Shown piece after piece: positions 46,250 through 55,740 of a DNA stretch of 64,000 nt. The notes beneath the pieces are model-generated. The model was not told where the DNA came from. It was given only the letters and a program-made list of their open reading frames with translations, and did not search any database. The stretch is taken from positions 186,001 through 250,000 of the forward strand of contig NZ_CYUD01000002.1 in assembly GCF_001458295.1 (NCBI RefSeq), written 5' to 3'. The DNA is from Ruegeria denitrificans. Its GTDB lineage: Bacteria; Pseudomonadota; Alphaproteobacteria; Rhodobacterales; Rhodobacteraceae. Each line of letters starts with the position of its first letter. Position 1 is the first letter of the stretch. Both the position numbers and the translations under genes were made by a program.

Positions 46250-47059
46250 TTACTGGTCTTTGCCCAGCATATGATCCATCGAAATCGAGGGCTGATCGCA
46301 TCCGGCCTCTCCGACGATCTTCGCGGGGATACCTGCAACGGTTTTGCAGGCGGGAACCTCTTGCAGCACCACAGACCCTGCCGCGATGCGGCTGCAATGA
46401 CCGACCACGATATTCCCCAGCACCTTGGCACCGGCCCCGATCAGCACGCCGTTACCGATGGTCGGATGGCGCTGCTCTTCTTCTTTTCCGGTGCCACCCA
46501 GCGTCACTGAGTGCAGCATCGAGACGTTGTCGCCGACAATTGCGGTTTCCCCGATGACGATCGAATGGGCGTGGTCGATCATGATACCTTTGCCGATTTT
46601 CGCCGCCGGATGAATGTCGATCCCGAAAATCTCGGACGAACGCATCTGGAAAAAATACGCCAAATCGTGACGTCCCTTATTCCAAAGCCAATGCGCCACG
46701 CGATAAGCCTGCATCGCCTGATAGCCTTTGAAATAAAGGATCGGCTGCAACAGACGGTGGCACGCCGGGTCACGCTCATACACAGCCATCAGGTCGGCGC
46801 GCGCCGCTTCAAGCAGCAAGGCGTCATCGGCATAGGCTTCGTCCACGATTTCGCGCAGCACCATCATCGACATTTCATTCGAACACAGCTTGGCCGACAC
46901 GCGATAAGATAGAGCCCGCTCAAGGCTTCGGTGGTGCAGGATGCAGGCGTGAACCAGCCCCCCCATCAATGGTTCGCTTTCGACCGCCGCATGGGCTTCG
47001 GTCGTGATGCGGTTCCAAACTGGGTCGACAGGCGTTACCTGACTGCGCTTTTCCAACAT
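46250..47059 (-). CDS. cysE: Serine O-acetyltransferase
   Basis: Makes O-acetylserine, the acceptor of sulfide in cysteine synthesis. 269 residues from MLEKRSQVTPVDPVWNRI. An N-terminal helical domain (about 10-140) precedes a left-handed beta-helix of hexapeptide repeats: FGIDIHPAAKIGKGIMIDHAHSIVIGETAIVGDNVSMLHSVTLGG. The catalytic-site HAHSIVIGE is present. An AAAGGA precedes the ATG at 47059; the longer frame has no family similarity at its N terminus. It diverges from the DksA-like gene, 84 nt apart. Confidence 0.95.
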   Translation of the reverse strand: MLEKRSQVTPVDPVWNRITTEAHAAVESEPLMGGLVHACILHHRSLERALSYRVSAKLCSNEMSMMVLREIVDEAYADDALLLEAARADLMAVYERDPACHRLLQPILYFKGYQAMQAYRVAHWLWNKGRHDLAYFFQMRSSEIFGIDIHPAAKIGKGIMIDHAHSIVIGETAIVGDNVSMLHSVTLGGTGKEEEQRHPTIGNGVLIGAGAKVLGNIVVGHCSRIAAGSVVLQEVPACKTVAGIPAKIVGEAGCDQPSISMDHMLGKDQ

Positions 47060-47143
47060 GGCTTTTGATCCTTTGCTGCGCCTAGAATGCCATTTAGTTG
47101 TAAAAACGCCAAACGCAAACCCGTGATCTGCAGAGTAACGAAA

Positions 47144-47482
47144 ATGAATGAAACTGATTTGGCAGAGTTTGAAACGAAAATTCAGGCACGATTGGCTGAA
47201 ATTGCGGATCATTCAAACGCCGAAAGGCCGGCTCAGGCTATTGTAGAACTGGATCAGCAGGCTATCGGACGTCTAAGCAGAATGGACGCGCTGCAGAATC
47301 AGGCAATGGCCAAAGCACAGCAGGCCAACCGGGATATCGAGGCGCGGCGGTTGCAGGCCGCGCTGGACCGTATTCGCGACGGCGAATTCGGGTATTGCGA
47401 GGATTGCAGCGATGAGATTCCTATAGGTCGATTAAATCTGGACCTCGCCGCCACGAAATGCGTCAGTTGCGCGTCCGGCTGA
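47144..47482 (+). CDS. DksA/TraR-type zinc-finger protein
   Basis: 112 residues. An N-terminal helical hairpin (about 1-75) carries the region RIRDGEFGYCEDC. The C4 zinc finger follows: C-x2-C (CEDC) and C-x2-C (CVSC). DksA relatives bind RNA polymerase through the secondary channel and modulate initiation. The protein is shorter than E. coli DksA (151), closer to TraR-like or YbiI-like members, so the partner and effect are uncertain. Its 3' end overlaps the last GTA-region gene by 20 bases, tail to tail. Confidence 0.88.
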   Translation: MNETDLAEFETKIQARLAEIADHSNAERPAQAIVELDQQAIGRLSRMDALQNQAMAKAQQANRDIEARRLQAALDRIRDGEFGYCEDCSDEIPIGRLNLDLAATKCVSCASG

Positions 47483-47759
47483 TCTGAAACCGGATTAAAT
47501 GACGCAGAACAATCTCGAAACAGCGACAATATTGCACATCATCAAAACCGGGCTCATCCGCCAATTGCCTATTACGTGCTGTGGCCATTAACGAGCCATT
47601 ACCGAATACCGGGTGAAGCTTACCCGTTTGGCCAACATGTTTGTCGGCCAGTTCGGCTTCGTGGATCATGCGAATACACAAGCGGTCGCGATTCTGCGGC
47701 AGCGCGGCCAGCAAGGCCCGCGCTGCCGCACTGACGTCTCCGTGCAGGACAGGACGCAT
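47463..47759 (-). CDS. DUF7742-like protein at the end of the GTA cluster
   Basis: 98-residue soluble protein (MRPVLHGDVSAAARALLAALPQNRDRLCIRMIHEAEL, then HPVFGNGSLMATARNR and EPGFDDVQYCRCFEIVLRHLI). A protein of this pattern commonly follows the host-specificity gene in Rhodobacterales GTA clusters; its function is unknown. It begins 8 nt after the host-specificity stop, so it is probably the last gene of the transcript. Confidence 0.75.
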   Translation of the reverse strand: MRPVLHGDVSAAARALLAALPQNRDRLCIRMIHEAELADKHVGQTGKLHPVFGNGSLMATARNRQLADEPGFDDVQYCRCFEIVLRHLIRFQISRTRN

Positions 47760-47767
47760 ACCGTAAC

Positions 47768-50700
47768 TTACCCGACTGTTTTAAAGGCAGATAATCCTGG
47801 CCCATAGTTGGCCGACACCTGCGCTACGCGGACCTCATACAGGCCACTGACACCGTCTGCAGCTTTCATAGCAGGAGTGTAGGTCCAGCGCGGTTCGCTT
47901 ACGATCTGCTCCTGTTTCGGGCTCCCGTCTGCCAGTATCTGCAAAAGATAGGTTTCACTTTCCTCGGCCAACGGCACCTCAATCCCTGCCCAATCGTCGC
48001 CATCCTGCCGGGTCCGGCGTACCCACGAAAGTTCATCGCCCGCGGGTGTTCTCTTTGCTTTTAGGTGCACGGGTGCATATGGGCGCAATCCGTTGCCGTC
48101 GAACGCCTCGGTTAGATGAACATAAGACGGGTCATCGTATCCGCGTGTCGCGGGACCGATGCGGTAGTGTTTGGTCACCCGCCGTTCAGAGCGCAACAGA
48201 CTGGTCTGATAGACGCGCTGATCCAGCAGGACGAACATCGAACCATCCGGCCAGACATCAGGCATGAGCGCATCCGTTCCTAACTGGCCGCGTAACCGGC
48301 CGGACAATGTATAGATGCCCGTGTCTTGCAGAGTAGCGTCGGCGAATTGAAACAACTCCCAATTGCCTGGCGTCCCGTCCCCGATCGCCGCCAGATTGGC
48401 CCCGTTCAACAGCGCATCCCGAGGGCGCGATTCCAGCAGGCCATCCACCAGATTGACCCGCAGCGGCGAGCCTTCATCCCAGACACCCGCACTGGCCCGC
48501 CACAACGGAGTTTCGGTAAAGCCAATAACTGCCTGCCCCGAGATCACCTCTTGCAGCGCATAATCTTCGTCGCTGGCGGCCGAGTAGACGGCTACACTGC
48601 CGGGCCATGGATTGGCCGACGTAGCAAGGTAAGGGGCATGTGGTGCTTCAGATCCAGTCAGCAGCGGCAGATCCATGAACACGGGCAAAACGGGAACCGG
48701 TGCCACAAAAGGTTTGATCGACACTTCGTCGTCGGGCAGGTCAGAGGGCGCATAGACACTTGGCTCGATCCGAACCGCTTCGGCCAATTGCAAGTCTGCT
48801 TGCTCAAGTCGGTCGATGCGATAGCGCGCGCTCTGCCCTTCTTTGGGCAGGCTGACCACATCACCTGCACCCAGATGCAACATCGACGGCGGCAAGGCAA
48901 AGCGCGCAGTCTCGCGCGAGACCCGCGCCTCACTTAACCAGCGTTCGGCGGTCTGGCGGCCTTCGGCGCGTGTCAGCGACAGAGGCATTTCATTTACCGA
49001 AACCGAGTGTGTGCGGGTATCCGGCAGGATAGCCTCTTCGGATGCGACATCATGGTCGGCATCAGATTGCACAAACCGCAACCGAACGCGGCCGGTCATT
49101 TCGGCCTCGGCCTCCCTACGGTATTCTAGGCGGCCTTCGACATCAGAACTGTCCGCGAGAATATCGGTATTCAACTCAATAGCTTTGCTGCCGTCACGCA
49201 TTTGAAACAGCAACACACCATCCCGTTCAATTGCGTCGAACCCGTAACGTAACATCAAAGGCTGTAATGCAGCGCGCGCACTGGATACATCTTCAACAAC
49301 ATACCCCCGGACAACGCCATAAAGACGCGATACGTCGATATCCGTTACCCCTGCACCATGGCAGATTTCAGTGACCACAGAGGCCAGAGACCGTGTCCCG
49401 GACCGCCCATTCAGCCAGTGCCCCCGAGGATAGTTCGCCCCATCACTCCACTGGCTGCGCAGGTTTGGAAAAGTTGGGAAAGGACGTGCGTCCCAAGCCC
49501 AGACATAGGCGTTCGCCATATCCACCATCCGACCAGCATATTGGTCTGAAAGCGGATTGATCGCCGGATCAGACCAATACCCATGCATCGCCTTCAGGTA
49601 CTGAAGCTGCATGAAGTCGTCGCGCCGACCGGAAGAGTAGCGCGGCAGGCTGGATTCCGAGGATTTGGGATCAAGAAACTTGTTGGGCTGGTTGGTCCCC
49701 TTGTCGATGGCTGCGCACCCCAGTTCCGTAAACCAGATCGGTTTTGAGCCAGGCACCCAGTCCGTCGGATCCGCCTGCCGGACGCCACCAATGCGTTCGT
49801 GGTGCCTGTTCACCCACCAGTTACGCAAGTCCTTGTACCGCCAGACCCACGCTTCGCCATGGTCCTCGTCAGTGATCGGCGTCCGTATCTGCGCTTCGGC
49901 CTCTTCCGGTGATGCATAGTACCAATCATAACCCTCACCACCTTCGATATTGCCGCGAAGGTAGTCGAGATCATAAATCGCATCAGCGCCGGCTTTCCGG
50001 TCCAGATGATCTCCACCATCCCGCCAATCAGACAGAGGCATGTAATTGTCGATACCGACGAAATCGATGTTTTCGTCAGCCCACAGAGGATCAAGGTGGA
50101 AATACCGATCTCCCGTCCCGTCTTTGGGTTGATAACCGAAGTACTCACTCCAATCCGCCGCATACCCGATTTTCGTGTCGGACCCCAATATCTCGCGCAC
50201 TTCGGCGGCCAGCGCCTGCATTTGTGACACGGCAGGAAACCCGGCTAGACCGCGGATTTGCGTCAGCCCACGCATTTCAGAGCTGATGCAGAACGACTCC
50301 ACCCCTCCGGCAGCTTTGCACAGCGCCGCGTAATGCAGAATGAACCGGCGCAGGCCCCATTCCTGGGGGCCGCTATAGGTCACGTCCCCACCACCGACAA
50401 CAAAGTCACCGGCACTTGCGGTTCCAAAGAACGCAGCCACCTGCGCGTCGGCCGTTGCAGTCTTGTCCGGCGATCCATCCCGACCGGGTGCGGTGCTGAG
50501 CGTGATCCGCCCCCGCCAGGGAAGGTGCGGCTGGTTACCCGCATCCGACCACGGATCGGGCAAACCGTTGCCCTGCAACTGATCCATCAAAATAAACGGG
50601 TAAAACATCACCCGCTTGCCAATGCTTTTCAAATGCTGGATCGCCTGAATCACAGATTGATCCGCAGGCGTTGCACCGTATAAAGGCCGATCGTCTTCAT

Positions 50701-51733
50701 GCTTAACAATCTGGGCAGCCTGGCGATCTACACCTGTCACCTGCCAAGGCATGGATTCGCCTTCGATATCCTTGTGCAAAACCTTCGGTTGAATCTGACA
50801 TTGACCGCACCGCAGATCATCCCCAAACCACGACACGATCAACGATGCAGCATCGCAGGTTGGTAATTCGCGTTGCAGCGCCCGGGTCGAGGTCACCAGA
50901 TCCGCCACCCCCGACGCAGAGTTCACATTCGCCGCCCAACTCTGTCCCCGCCCCTTGGTATAATTGATCTGCTCGCTGGCTAGCGCATATTCACCGGTAC
51001 CAGGCATCAGGGCAACGCCTCGGATGGATTTGAACAGGGCATCCGGAGTATCTGGCAGACCTGGCTGCTCTTGCCGCACGACTTCGAATGAAAACTGCGG
51101 CACCCTGTTTCCGAACGCCGCAAGCTGCAGCCCTTCAATCACCACATAGGCCGTGCCGCGATAGGCCGGGACATTGCCGGATTCTTCGATCGCTTCGATC
51201 AAGGGATCCGGTAGCTGCTGGTTATCCCCTCGATAAATGCGCATGTTCAGCCCGGCACGCTCCAGTTCCTCTCCGTCCGCCCAAATGCGCGGGACGTCGG
51301 AAATCCGTCCGGCCCCTACCGCGATGGCCATCGAAATCGAATAGCTATAGCTATGTGTGGTCGTTGTGACCTCGGGCGATTTAGGAGAACCTTTTCCACC
51401 GCCCCCGCCGCCTTGGGTGGTCGTGCTTGTGCTTTTCGTTTCCAGAAAATCGGATGCCCATATGACTTGTCCACCTACCCGCATACGCCCGTAAACCGTG
51501 GTGACCGGCGCACCTTCTCCGGTTTCTGTCAGGCGGAATCGATCCAACCGTCCAGTTTCGACCACTTCGCTGCCGCCGCCCATGACCGACTGGCTCATCA
51601 ACCGCTGGTCAATGACCCGCCCCAGCGTTGCGCCAACGGCGCGACCGATTACCGCTGTCGACAACCCCGCAACGGTACCGCCAATTGCGCCACCAACTGC
51701 AGCCCCTGCCGCAGACAGAATTATTGTAGCCAT
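47768..51733 (-). CDS. GTA host-specificity / baseplate megatron protein (gp15)
   Basis: 1321 residues, the largest GTA tail protein. The N terminus (MATIILSAAGAAVGGAIGGTVAG) is the usual Gly/Ala-rich start. The middle part contains a glycoside-hydrolase TIM-barrel-like domain (about 440-740) with KIGYAADWSEYFGYQ, NIDFVGIDNYMPLSDWRDGG and PIWFTELGCAAIDKGTNQPNK. Phage-tail-type domains and a fibronectin-like C terminus follow. In RcGTA this protein sits at the tail tip and contacts the recipient cell. It directly follows gp14 with adjoining stop and start. Confidence 0.95.
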   Translation of the reverse strand: MATIILSAAGAAVGGAIGGTVAGLSTAVIGRAVGATLGRVIDQRLMSQSVMGGGSEVVETGRLDRFRLTETGEGAPVTTVYGRMRVGGQVIWASDFLETKSTSTTTQGGGGGGKGSPKSPEVTTTTHSYSYSISMAIAVGAGRISDVPRIWADGEELERAGLNMRIYRGDNQQLPDPLIEAIEESGNVPAYRGTAYVVIEGLQLAAFGNRVPQFSFEVVRQEQPGLPDTPDALFKSIRGVALMPGTGEYALASEQINYTKGRGQSWAANVNSASGVADLVTSTRALQRELPTCDAASLIVSWFGDDLRCGQCQIQPKVLHKDIEGESMPWQVTGVDRQAAQIVKHEDDRPLYGATPADQSVIQAIQHLKSIGKRVMFYPFILMDQLQGNGLPDPWSDAGNQPHLPWRGRITLSTAPGRDGSPDKTATADAQVAAFFGTASAGDFVVGGGDVTYSGPQEWGLRRFILHYAALCKAAGGVESFCISSEMRGLTQIRGLAGFPAVSQMQALAAEVREILGSDTKIGYAADWSEYFGYQPKDGTGDRYFHLDPLWADENIDFVGIDNYMPLSDWRDGGDHLDRKAGADAIYDLDYLRGNIEGGEGYDWYYASPEEAEAQIRTPITDEDHGEAWVWRYKDLRNWWVNRHHERIGGVRQADPTDWVPGSKPIWFTELGCAAIDKGTNQPNKFLDPKSSESSLPRYSSGRRDDFMQLQYLKAMHGYWSDPAINPLSDQYAGRMVDMANAYVWAWDARPFPTFPNLRSQWSDGANYPRGHWLNGRSGTRSLASVVTEICHGAGVTDIDVSRLYGVVRGYVVEDVSSARAALQPLMLRYGFDAIERDGVLLFQMRDGSKAIELNTDILADSSDVEGRLEYRREAEAEMTGRVRLRFVQSDADHDVASEEAILPDTRTHSVSVNEMPLSLTRAEGRQTAERWLSEARVSRETARFALPPSMLHLGAGDVVSLPKEGQSARYRIDRLEQADLQLAEAVRIEPSVYAPSDLPDDEVSIKPFVAPVPVLPVFMDLPLLTGSEAPHAPYLATSANPWPGSVAVYSAASDEDYALQEVISGQAVIGFTETPLWRASAGVWDEGSPLRVNLVDGLLESRPRDALLNGANLAAIGDGTPGNWELFQFADATLQDTGIYTLSGRLRGQLGTDALMPDVWPDGSMFVLLDQRVYQTSLLRSERRVTKHYRIGPATRGYDDPSYVHLTEAFDGNGLRPYAPVHLKAKRTPAGDELSWVRRTRQDGDDWAGIEVPLAEESETYLLQILADGSPKQEQIVSEPRWTYTPAMKAADGVSGLYEVRVAQVSANYGPGLSAFKTVG

Positions 51734-52180
51734 TCAGATGTCCTCCAGCGGAAATTCAAAACAGGCGACCACCCGGCGTCGCCAGGGGTCACTCAGCGTA
51801 TTTTCGACAACGCCGTGGCCGGAATAGGCATGAATGAACCGTGGCACCGGCCCGGTTTCGCTGACGACGCCCACATGTTTCGCGACACACCCGTCACGCA
51901 TGCGGAACAACAGGACATCGCCTGCCTCTGCGGTGTCCGGGCTTTTTTCAATCAGATGGCGACGCGCGGCGTCCCACATGCGTTCCTCGCCCTGTGGCTC
52001 GGACCAGTCCATGCTATAGATCGGAACTGCTTCGGGCTCGTGTCCCAGAAGCGCACGCCACACACCGCGCAAAAGGCCCAGGCAATCTGCACCTGCCCCT
52101 TTGACCGAAGCCTGATGCACATACGGCGTTCCCAGCCAGCTCCGTGTTTCATTCACAATATCCTGCCTGCGGGTGTTCAT
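51734..52180 (-). CDS. GTA NlpC/P60 peptidase (gp14)
   Basis: 148-residue cell-wall peptidase at the tail tip. The catalytic Cys33 is in GADCLGLLRGVW and the His102 in CVAKHVGVVS, as in NlpC/P60 proteins. In RcGTA, gp14 opens the peptidoglycan of the recipient. It overlaps gp13 by four bases (ATGA-type junction). Confidence 0.95.
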   Translation of the reverse strand: MNTRRQDIVNETRSWLGTPYVHQASVKGAGADCLGLLRGVWRALLGHEPEAVPIYSMDWSEPQGEERMWDAARRHLIEKSPDTAEAGDVLLFRMRDGCVAKHVGVVSETGPVPRFIHAYSGHGVVENTLSDPWRRRVVACFEFPLEDI

Positions 52181-53064
52181 CGTCTACTTCCCCCAGTGTT
52201 GGGATTTCCCTGCTTGGGTACGGCCATCACCCAATCTTCGCCCGGAAGATCTGGAAATCCCTGAAAGTTTATGATGTTGTTGAATTTTCTGCGACAGGTA
52301 CTCATGCTTTTATCACATCCGGCGGTAAGCTTGACTTGATCTCCGACAGCCAAGCCACCGCTGATACCGGACCAAAGCGTAATGTTACGCCCCCCCGTAA
52401 TCCGTTCGTCCCTTTTGATCGCCGCCCATAGCCCGGACGCTCGCCCGGACACGACATCCAACCTGCCGCGCTTAAACCATTCTGCATGCGGAGGCTGCGC
52501 GCCCTTCAACTGCAAAACAGTGCCAGCGATCACCGCAACTACTTTCGCTTCGGCCTGATACCCCTGCGCGCTGAGATTGAATTTACAAGCACCATCTCCC
52601 AGAACCGCGGTACAGGGTTTCTGATAAATCCTTCCCATCGGGCGGTTCAGCAGATCGGTCAGTCCGCGCAATTCGGCATGAAATGCTCCACCCGCTCGGC
52701 GCATTTCCCCAATTGAGCCTTTGAATTGCAGCATGCGTTGATCCGGCCGGGCCCAATTGACCAGCCAGGCCCGGACTTCCGCGTTATCGAACCGGCCAGC
52801 TTCGATGTCTTCTTCCGAGACAGCGGCATCTGACAAAGCGCCCATAGCCTCAGAGTTGTCGATGGACAGGCCAGTAGCCTGTTCGATCGCCGTGGCCGTC
52901 AATCCTGTGCTTGCTTTGAAAGTCATTCCTTCAAAGTTCAGTTCCAAATCATGATCGGTAAAGCCGTATTCCTGCCCGTCCTCACGCCGGATCGCCCAGC
53001 ATCGGCAGGTCGTGGTCAGCCCGGATTGTAAATGGGCGTACAGCCCTTGTTTATTGCCACTCAT
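52177..53064 (-). CDS. GTA baseplate hub protein (gp13, DUF2163)
   Basis: 295 residues of the DUF2163 / phage BR0599 family: the N terminus has CRCWAIRREDGQEYGFTDHDLELNFEG, and the C-terminal domain has CDKSMSTCRRKFNNIINFQGFPDLPGEDWVM with conserved cysteines. In RcGTA, gp13 is a hub protein that can bind an iron-sulfur cluster. It overlaps gp12 by one base and gp14 by four. Confidence 0.93.
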   Translation of the reverse strand: MSGNKQGLYAHLQSGLTTTCRCWAIRREDGQEYGFTDHDLELNFEGMTFKASTGLTATAIEQATGLSIDNSEAMGALSDAAVSEEDIEAGRFDNAEVRAWLVNWARPDQRMLQFKGSIGEMRRAGGAFHAELRGLTDLLNRPMGRIYQKPCTAVLGDGACKFNLSAQGYQAEAKVVAVIAGTVLQLKGAQPPHAEWFKRGRLDVVSGRASGLWAAIKRDERITGGRNITLWSGISGGLAVGDQVKLTAGCDKSMSTCRRKFNNIINFQGFPDLPGEDWVMAVPKQGNPNTGGSRR

Positions 53065-53696
53065 CAGACACGCACCTCGACCACCGGAACATTGGGTACA
53101 TCGCCTGCCTGGAAGCTGGCCACACTGGTCTGTATCTTGTCGGTGTCAAAACGAACCGGCACGTCGAATTCAAACCCGGCGGTGATTTCCACCTCTTCCG
53201 GCGGCGGCGCTGAAAAGGTGATGAGACCACTATTCAAATCGACTTCAAAGTCGACGCCTTCGCGCATCTGGTCCTGCTCTAGCCCGATCTTGACCGTGCC
53301 TAAAACGGGTTTGACGATCGGACGAACATAGCTGAACCCACCCGAGCTGTAGGTTTTGACCAGCTGAAACTCCGTCTTTTTACCGTCACCACGCGCAATG
53401 ACCTGATCGGCTTGCGCCACGTTTGCCGTCACAGTTCCGGATTTGTAATCCGACCAGTCTTTCCATCGGAAACCAAACATCTGCCCCTGACGGGCTTCGA
53501 AAAATGAAACCAGCGTCTCGATATCGTCCAGCGACCGCATACCCAATCCGGCGTCATAGCGGCGCCGCGAATGCGCCCAAGGCGTGTTGCGCTCTTCGAA
53601 CCCGTTGGCCAACGTCACGATATCAGTGCGCCGCTCGGGGCCGCCGACCGAGCCAAAGCTCAGGCTGGCGGGAAATCTTACCTCGTGGAAATTCAT
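53064..53696 (-). CDS. GTA distal tail protein (gp12, DUF2460)
   Basis: 210 residues of the DUF2460 family (MNFHEVRFPASLSFGSVGGPERRTDIV, FFEARQGQMFGFRWKDWSDYKS, and APPPEEVEITAGFEFDVPVRFDTD). Forms the distal tail ring of RcGTA. GGGAG precedes the ATG. Confidence 0.93.
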   Translation of the reverse strand: MNFHEVRFPASLSFGSVGGPERRTDIVTLANGFEERNTPWAHSRRRYDAGLGMRSLDDIETLVSFFEARQGQMFGFRWKDWSDYKSGTVTANVAQADQVIARGDGKKTEFQLVKTYSSGGFSYVRPIVKPVLGTVKIGLEQDQMREGVDFEVDLNSGLITFSAPPPEEVEITAGFEFDVPVRFDTDKIQTSVASFQAGDVPNVPVVEVRV

Positions 53697-53712
53697 CAGC
53701 TGCTCCCTCGTG

Positions 53713-54378
53713 TTACCTGTTGCGATTGCCGCGCCCCAAGGCGCGGCTCATCTGGGCGGCAATCTGACCCTGACTGCGCCTGAACCCCTGCACGTCCGGC
53801 GTTGTGATATTCATCACCACATTCACCGCGCGCCCACTGCCGGATGTACGCACCCCCAGCTTGCCGTCCGGCCCGCGCGCCAGAGGCATGATCGCCTCGG
53901 GGCCGGCCTCGCCCATCAGTCCAGTGCCACCGCGCATCGGAAAGGTCGTGGGGCCACTGACCACACCGCCATTGGCAAAGGGCATTACCCGTCCTTGCGA
54001 GAAGCTGCCGCCATCGGCAAAGGGCAAAATCCCCTGCACCAGACCACCGACCGTATTGGCCAACATGCCGCCAAAATGATCCGTCACAGGTTTTATCGCT
54101 GCCGAATAAGCCGTTCGGATCATCGAGTTCTTCAGCACATCCAGCGCATCTGACAGGTTCATGCCGTCCAGCACCACACCATCAAACGCCTTTCGCAAAC
54201 CGCCGGACATGCCGCGCTCCAAGGTGGCAACGTCCTTGCCGGTCTCTTCAAAGGCCGCGCTGATCCGCTTCATCTGACTGTCGAAAGCAGCCGCCATCGA
54301 CGCTGCATCCCCCAACGAGTCGCCCAGCGCCTCGCCCCGTTCCTGCAGGTCATCCAACCCGTCACGATCCGTCATCAC
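53713..54378 (-). CDS. GTA tail tape measure protein (gp11)
   Basis: 221 residues, short like other GTA tape measures. The N-terminal half is a helical region (LGDSLGDAASMAAAFDSQMKRISAAFEETGKD), followed by hydrophobic helices and a Gly-rich C-terminal region (DGGSFSQGRVMPFANGGVVSGPTTFPM, GLMGEAGPEAIMPL). The start overlaps the chaperone gene end by 17 bases. Confidence 0.9.
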   Translation of the reverse strand: MMTDRDGLDDLQERGEALGDSLGDAASMAAAFDSQMKRISAAFEETGKDVATLERGMSGGLRKAFDGVVLDGMNLSDALDVLKNSMIRTAYSAAIKPVTDHFGGMLANTVGGLVQGILPFADGGSFSQGRVMPFANGGVVSGPTTFPMRGGTGLMGEAGPEAIMPLARGPDGKLGVRTSGSGRAVNVVMNITTPDVQGFRRSQGQIAAQMSRALGRGNRNR

Positions 54379-54571
54379 GCTCTCCTTGTTCCTTGTCCGG
54401 ATAGGCCGCCAGCAAGGCGTCCAGTCCCGCCCGGTTCATCGCTGGCATCCCTGCCCCCTGCCCCAGCATCAACCGCAGCTCGGCCGGGGTCAGACGCCAG
54501 AACTGATCCGGTGTCAGACGCAGGCCGACGAAACCGGCCCGCATCAGGACGGGCCAGTCAAACCCGCTCAT
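54362..54571 (-). CDS. GTA tail assembly chaperone (rcc01693-like)
   Basis: 69 residues between gp10 and gp11, overlapping both. The segment DWPVLMRAGFVGLRLTPDQFWRLTPAELRLML is characteristic of the phage tail assembly chaperone (TAC) family found at this position in RcGTA-type clusters. Confidence 0.88.
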   Translation of the reverse strand: MSGFDWPVLMRAGFVGLRLTPDQFWRLTPAELRLMLGQGAGMPAMNRAGLDALLAAYPDKEQGERDDGS

Positions 54572-54888
54572 GCGCCACCCGGCACCATGAAGGCTCGCGC
54601 CAGCAGTTCAGCCGCTGCCTTGGCACCCGCCATCGGACCGCCCTCAATCTCGGCGCGCAGCAGGTCAGTGCGGGCCATATCGGCCCCACCACCCCGCAGC
54701 CCGGCCACAATCAACGCCAGCACATCACCGCTCGAATAGGCCCCGCTTTCGAACCGCTGCACCAACTCCACCAAAGAACCGGTGCACAGCTCCTGTTCCA
54801 ATTCCGCCAAAGCACCCAGCGTCAGCTTGAGCACCCGCCGCTCTCCATCGATGGTCAATGCCACCTCGCCCGTCCACGGATTGGCCAT
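54568..54888 (-). CDS. GTA gp10 family protein
   Basis: 106 residues from MANPWTGEVALTIDGERRVL. The family (GTA_TIM-independent 'gene transfer agent gp10') shows LKLTLGALAELEQELCTGSLVELVQRFESG. Overlaps the next gene by four bases; begins 4 nt after gp9. Likely the first half of the tail assembly chaperone pair. Confidence 0.9.
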   Translation of the reverse strand: MANPWTGEVALTIDGERRVLKLTLGALAELEQELCTGSLVELVQRFESGAYSSGDVLALIVAGLRGGGADMARTDLLRAEIEGGPMAGAKAAAELLARAFMVPGGA

Positions 54889-54892
54889 CGAA

Positions 54893-55306
54893 TTACAGCG
54901 CCGTGAAGGCCAAGGCACCGGCGCTGGCCAGGCTCATCTCATATGTCGCCTCACCATTGTGCGAGCCTGCATATTCGATGCCGGTGACCTGAAACGCGCC
55001 TTCGACGATGCCGAAATCGGGGATAATCACCTGAAAATTTGGTGTCTCACCGTCAAAGAACAGCTGTCGCGCGCGCTCGTCAGTGCCCGCGTCCTTGAAT
55101 ACGCCCGAACCCGAGATCGCAGCGGACTTCACCCCTGCCCCTGACAACAGCTCTCGCCAGCCACCCTGACTTTCCAGGCTGGTGACATCCACACTCTCCG
55201 CGTTGAAACTGACCCGCGTGGCCCGCAGCCCCGCGATGGTCTCGAACAGGCCCGAGCCGTTCATATCCACTTTGACCAACAGGTCTTTTCCGTTCTGGGC
55301 AGCCAT
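54893..55306 (-). CDS. GTA major tail protein (gp9)
   Basis: 137 residues from MAAQNGKDLLVKVDMNGSG, the tail-tube subunit (TP901-1/GTA gp9 family). It contains VSFNAESVDVTSLESQGGWRELLSGAGVKSAAISGSGVFKD. GGAGAG precedes the chosen ATG at 55306; the longer frame lacks similarity. Confidence 0.93.
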   Translation of the reverse strand: MAAQNGKDLLVKVDMNGSGLFETIAGLRATRVSFNAESVDVTSLESQGGWRELLSGAGVKSAAISGSGVFKDAGTDERARQLFFDGETPNFQVIIPDFGIVEGAFQVTGIEYAGSHNGEATYEMSLASAGALAFTAL

Positions 55307-55326
55307 ATGCTCTCTCCGTTGATTGC

Positions 55327-55740
55327 TTAGTCGTCTTCCACACGTGCGCGGAATCTCAGGTCGATCTGGCGGACAGCTCCGCCAGTTCCCGTGCGGCGGG
55401 CCGAGGCGCGTTCGAACCAAAGCCCCACCAGTTGCCCACGATCCAGGGCCAACGCGGCACCCTCAAGCGCATCGCACACAGCCCCGGCCAACGTCTTGGC
55501 AGCGCCGAACCCAGAGGCCTCGGACATCACCGACACCGTGAACCGGTGCATTGCACCCGCGCCCGATCGGTCCGAAGCGTCCCGCACCTCTTCCGGGCCC
55601 AATGACACATAGGTCGGGGGTACCGCCCCTGCGGGCACCGCGTCATAGATCGCGCCCCCTGACAGCGTGCTGACCTGCGCATCGCCTGAAAGCTGCTGAT
55701 AGACCGCCGCTTGTAAGGCCGCTGATACGCCATAGCTCAT
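55327..55740 (-). CDS. GTA tail terminator protein (gp8, DUF3168)
   Basis: 137 residues of the DUF3168 family (MSYGVSAALQAAVYQQLSGD, VPPTYVSLGPEEVRDASD, HRFTVSVMSEASGFGAAKTL). Caps the tail tube at the head-tail junction. Overlaps gp7 by four bases. Confidence 0.92.
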   Translation of the reverse strand: MSYGVSAALQAAVYQQLSGDAQVSTLSGGAIYDAVPAGAVPPTYVSLGPEEVRDASDRSGAGAMHRFTVSVMSEASGFGAAKTLAGAVCDALEGAALALDRGQLVGLWFERASARRTGTGGAVRQIDLRFRARVEDD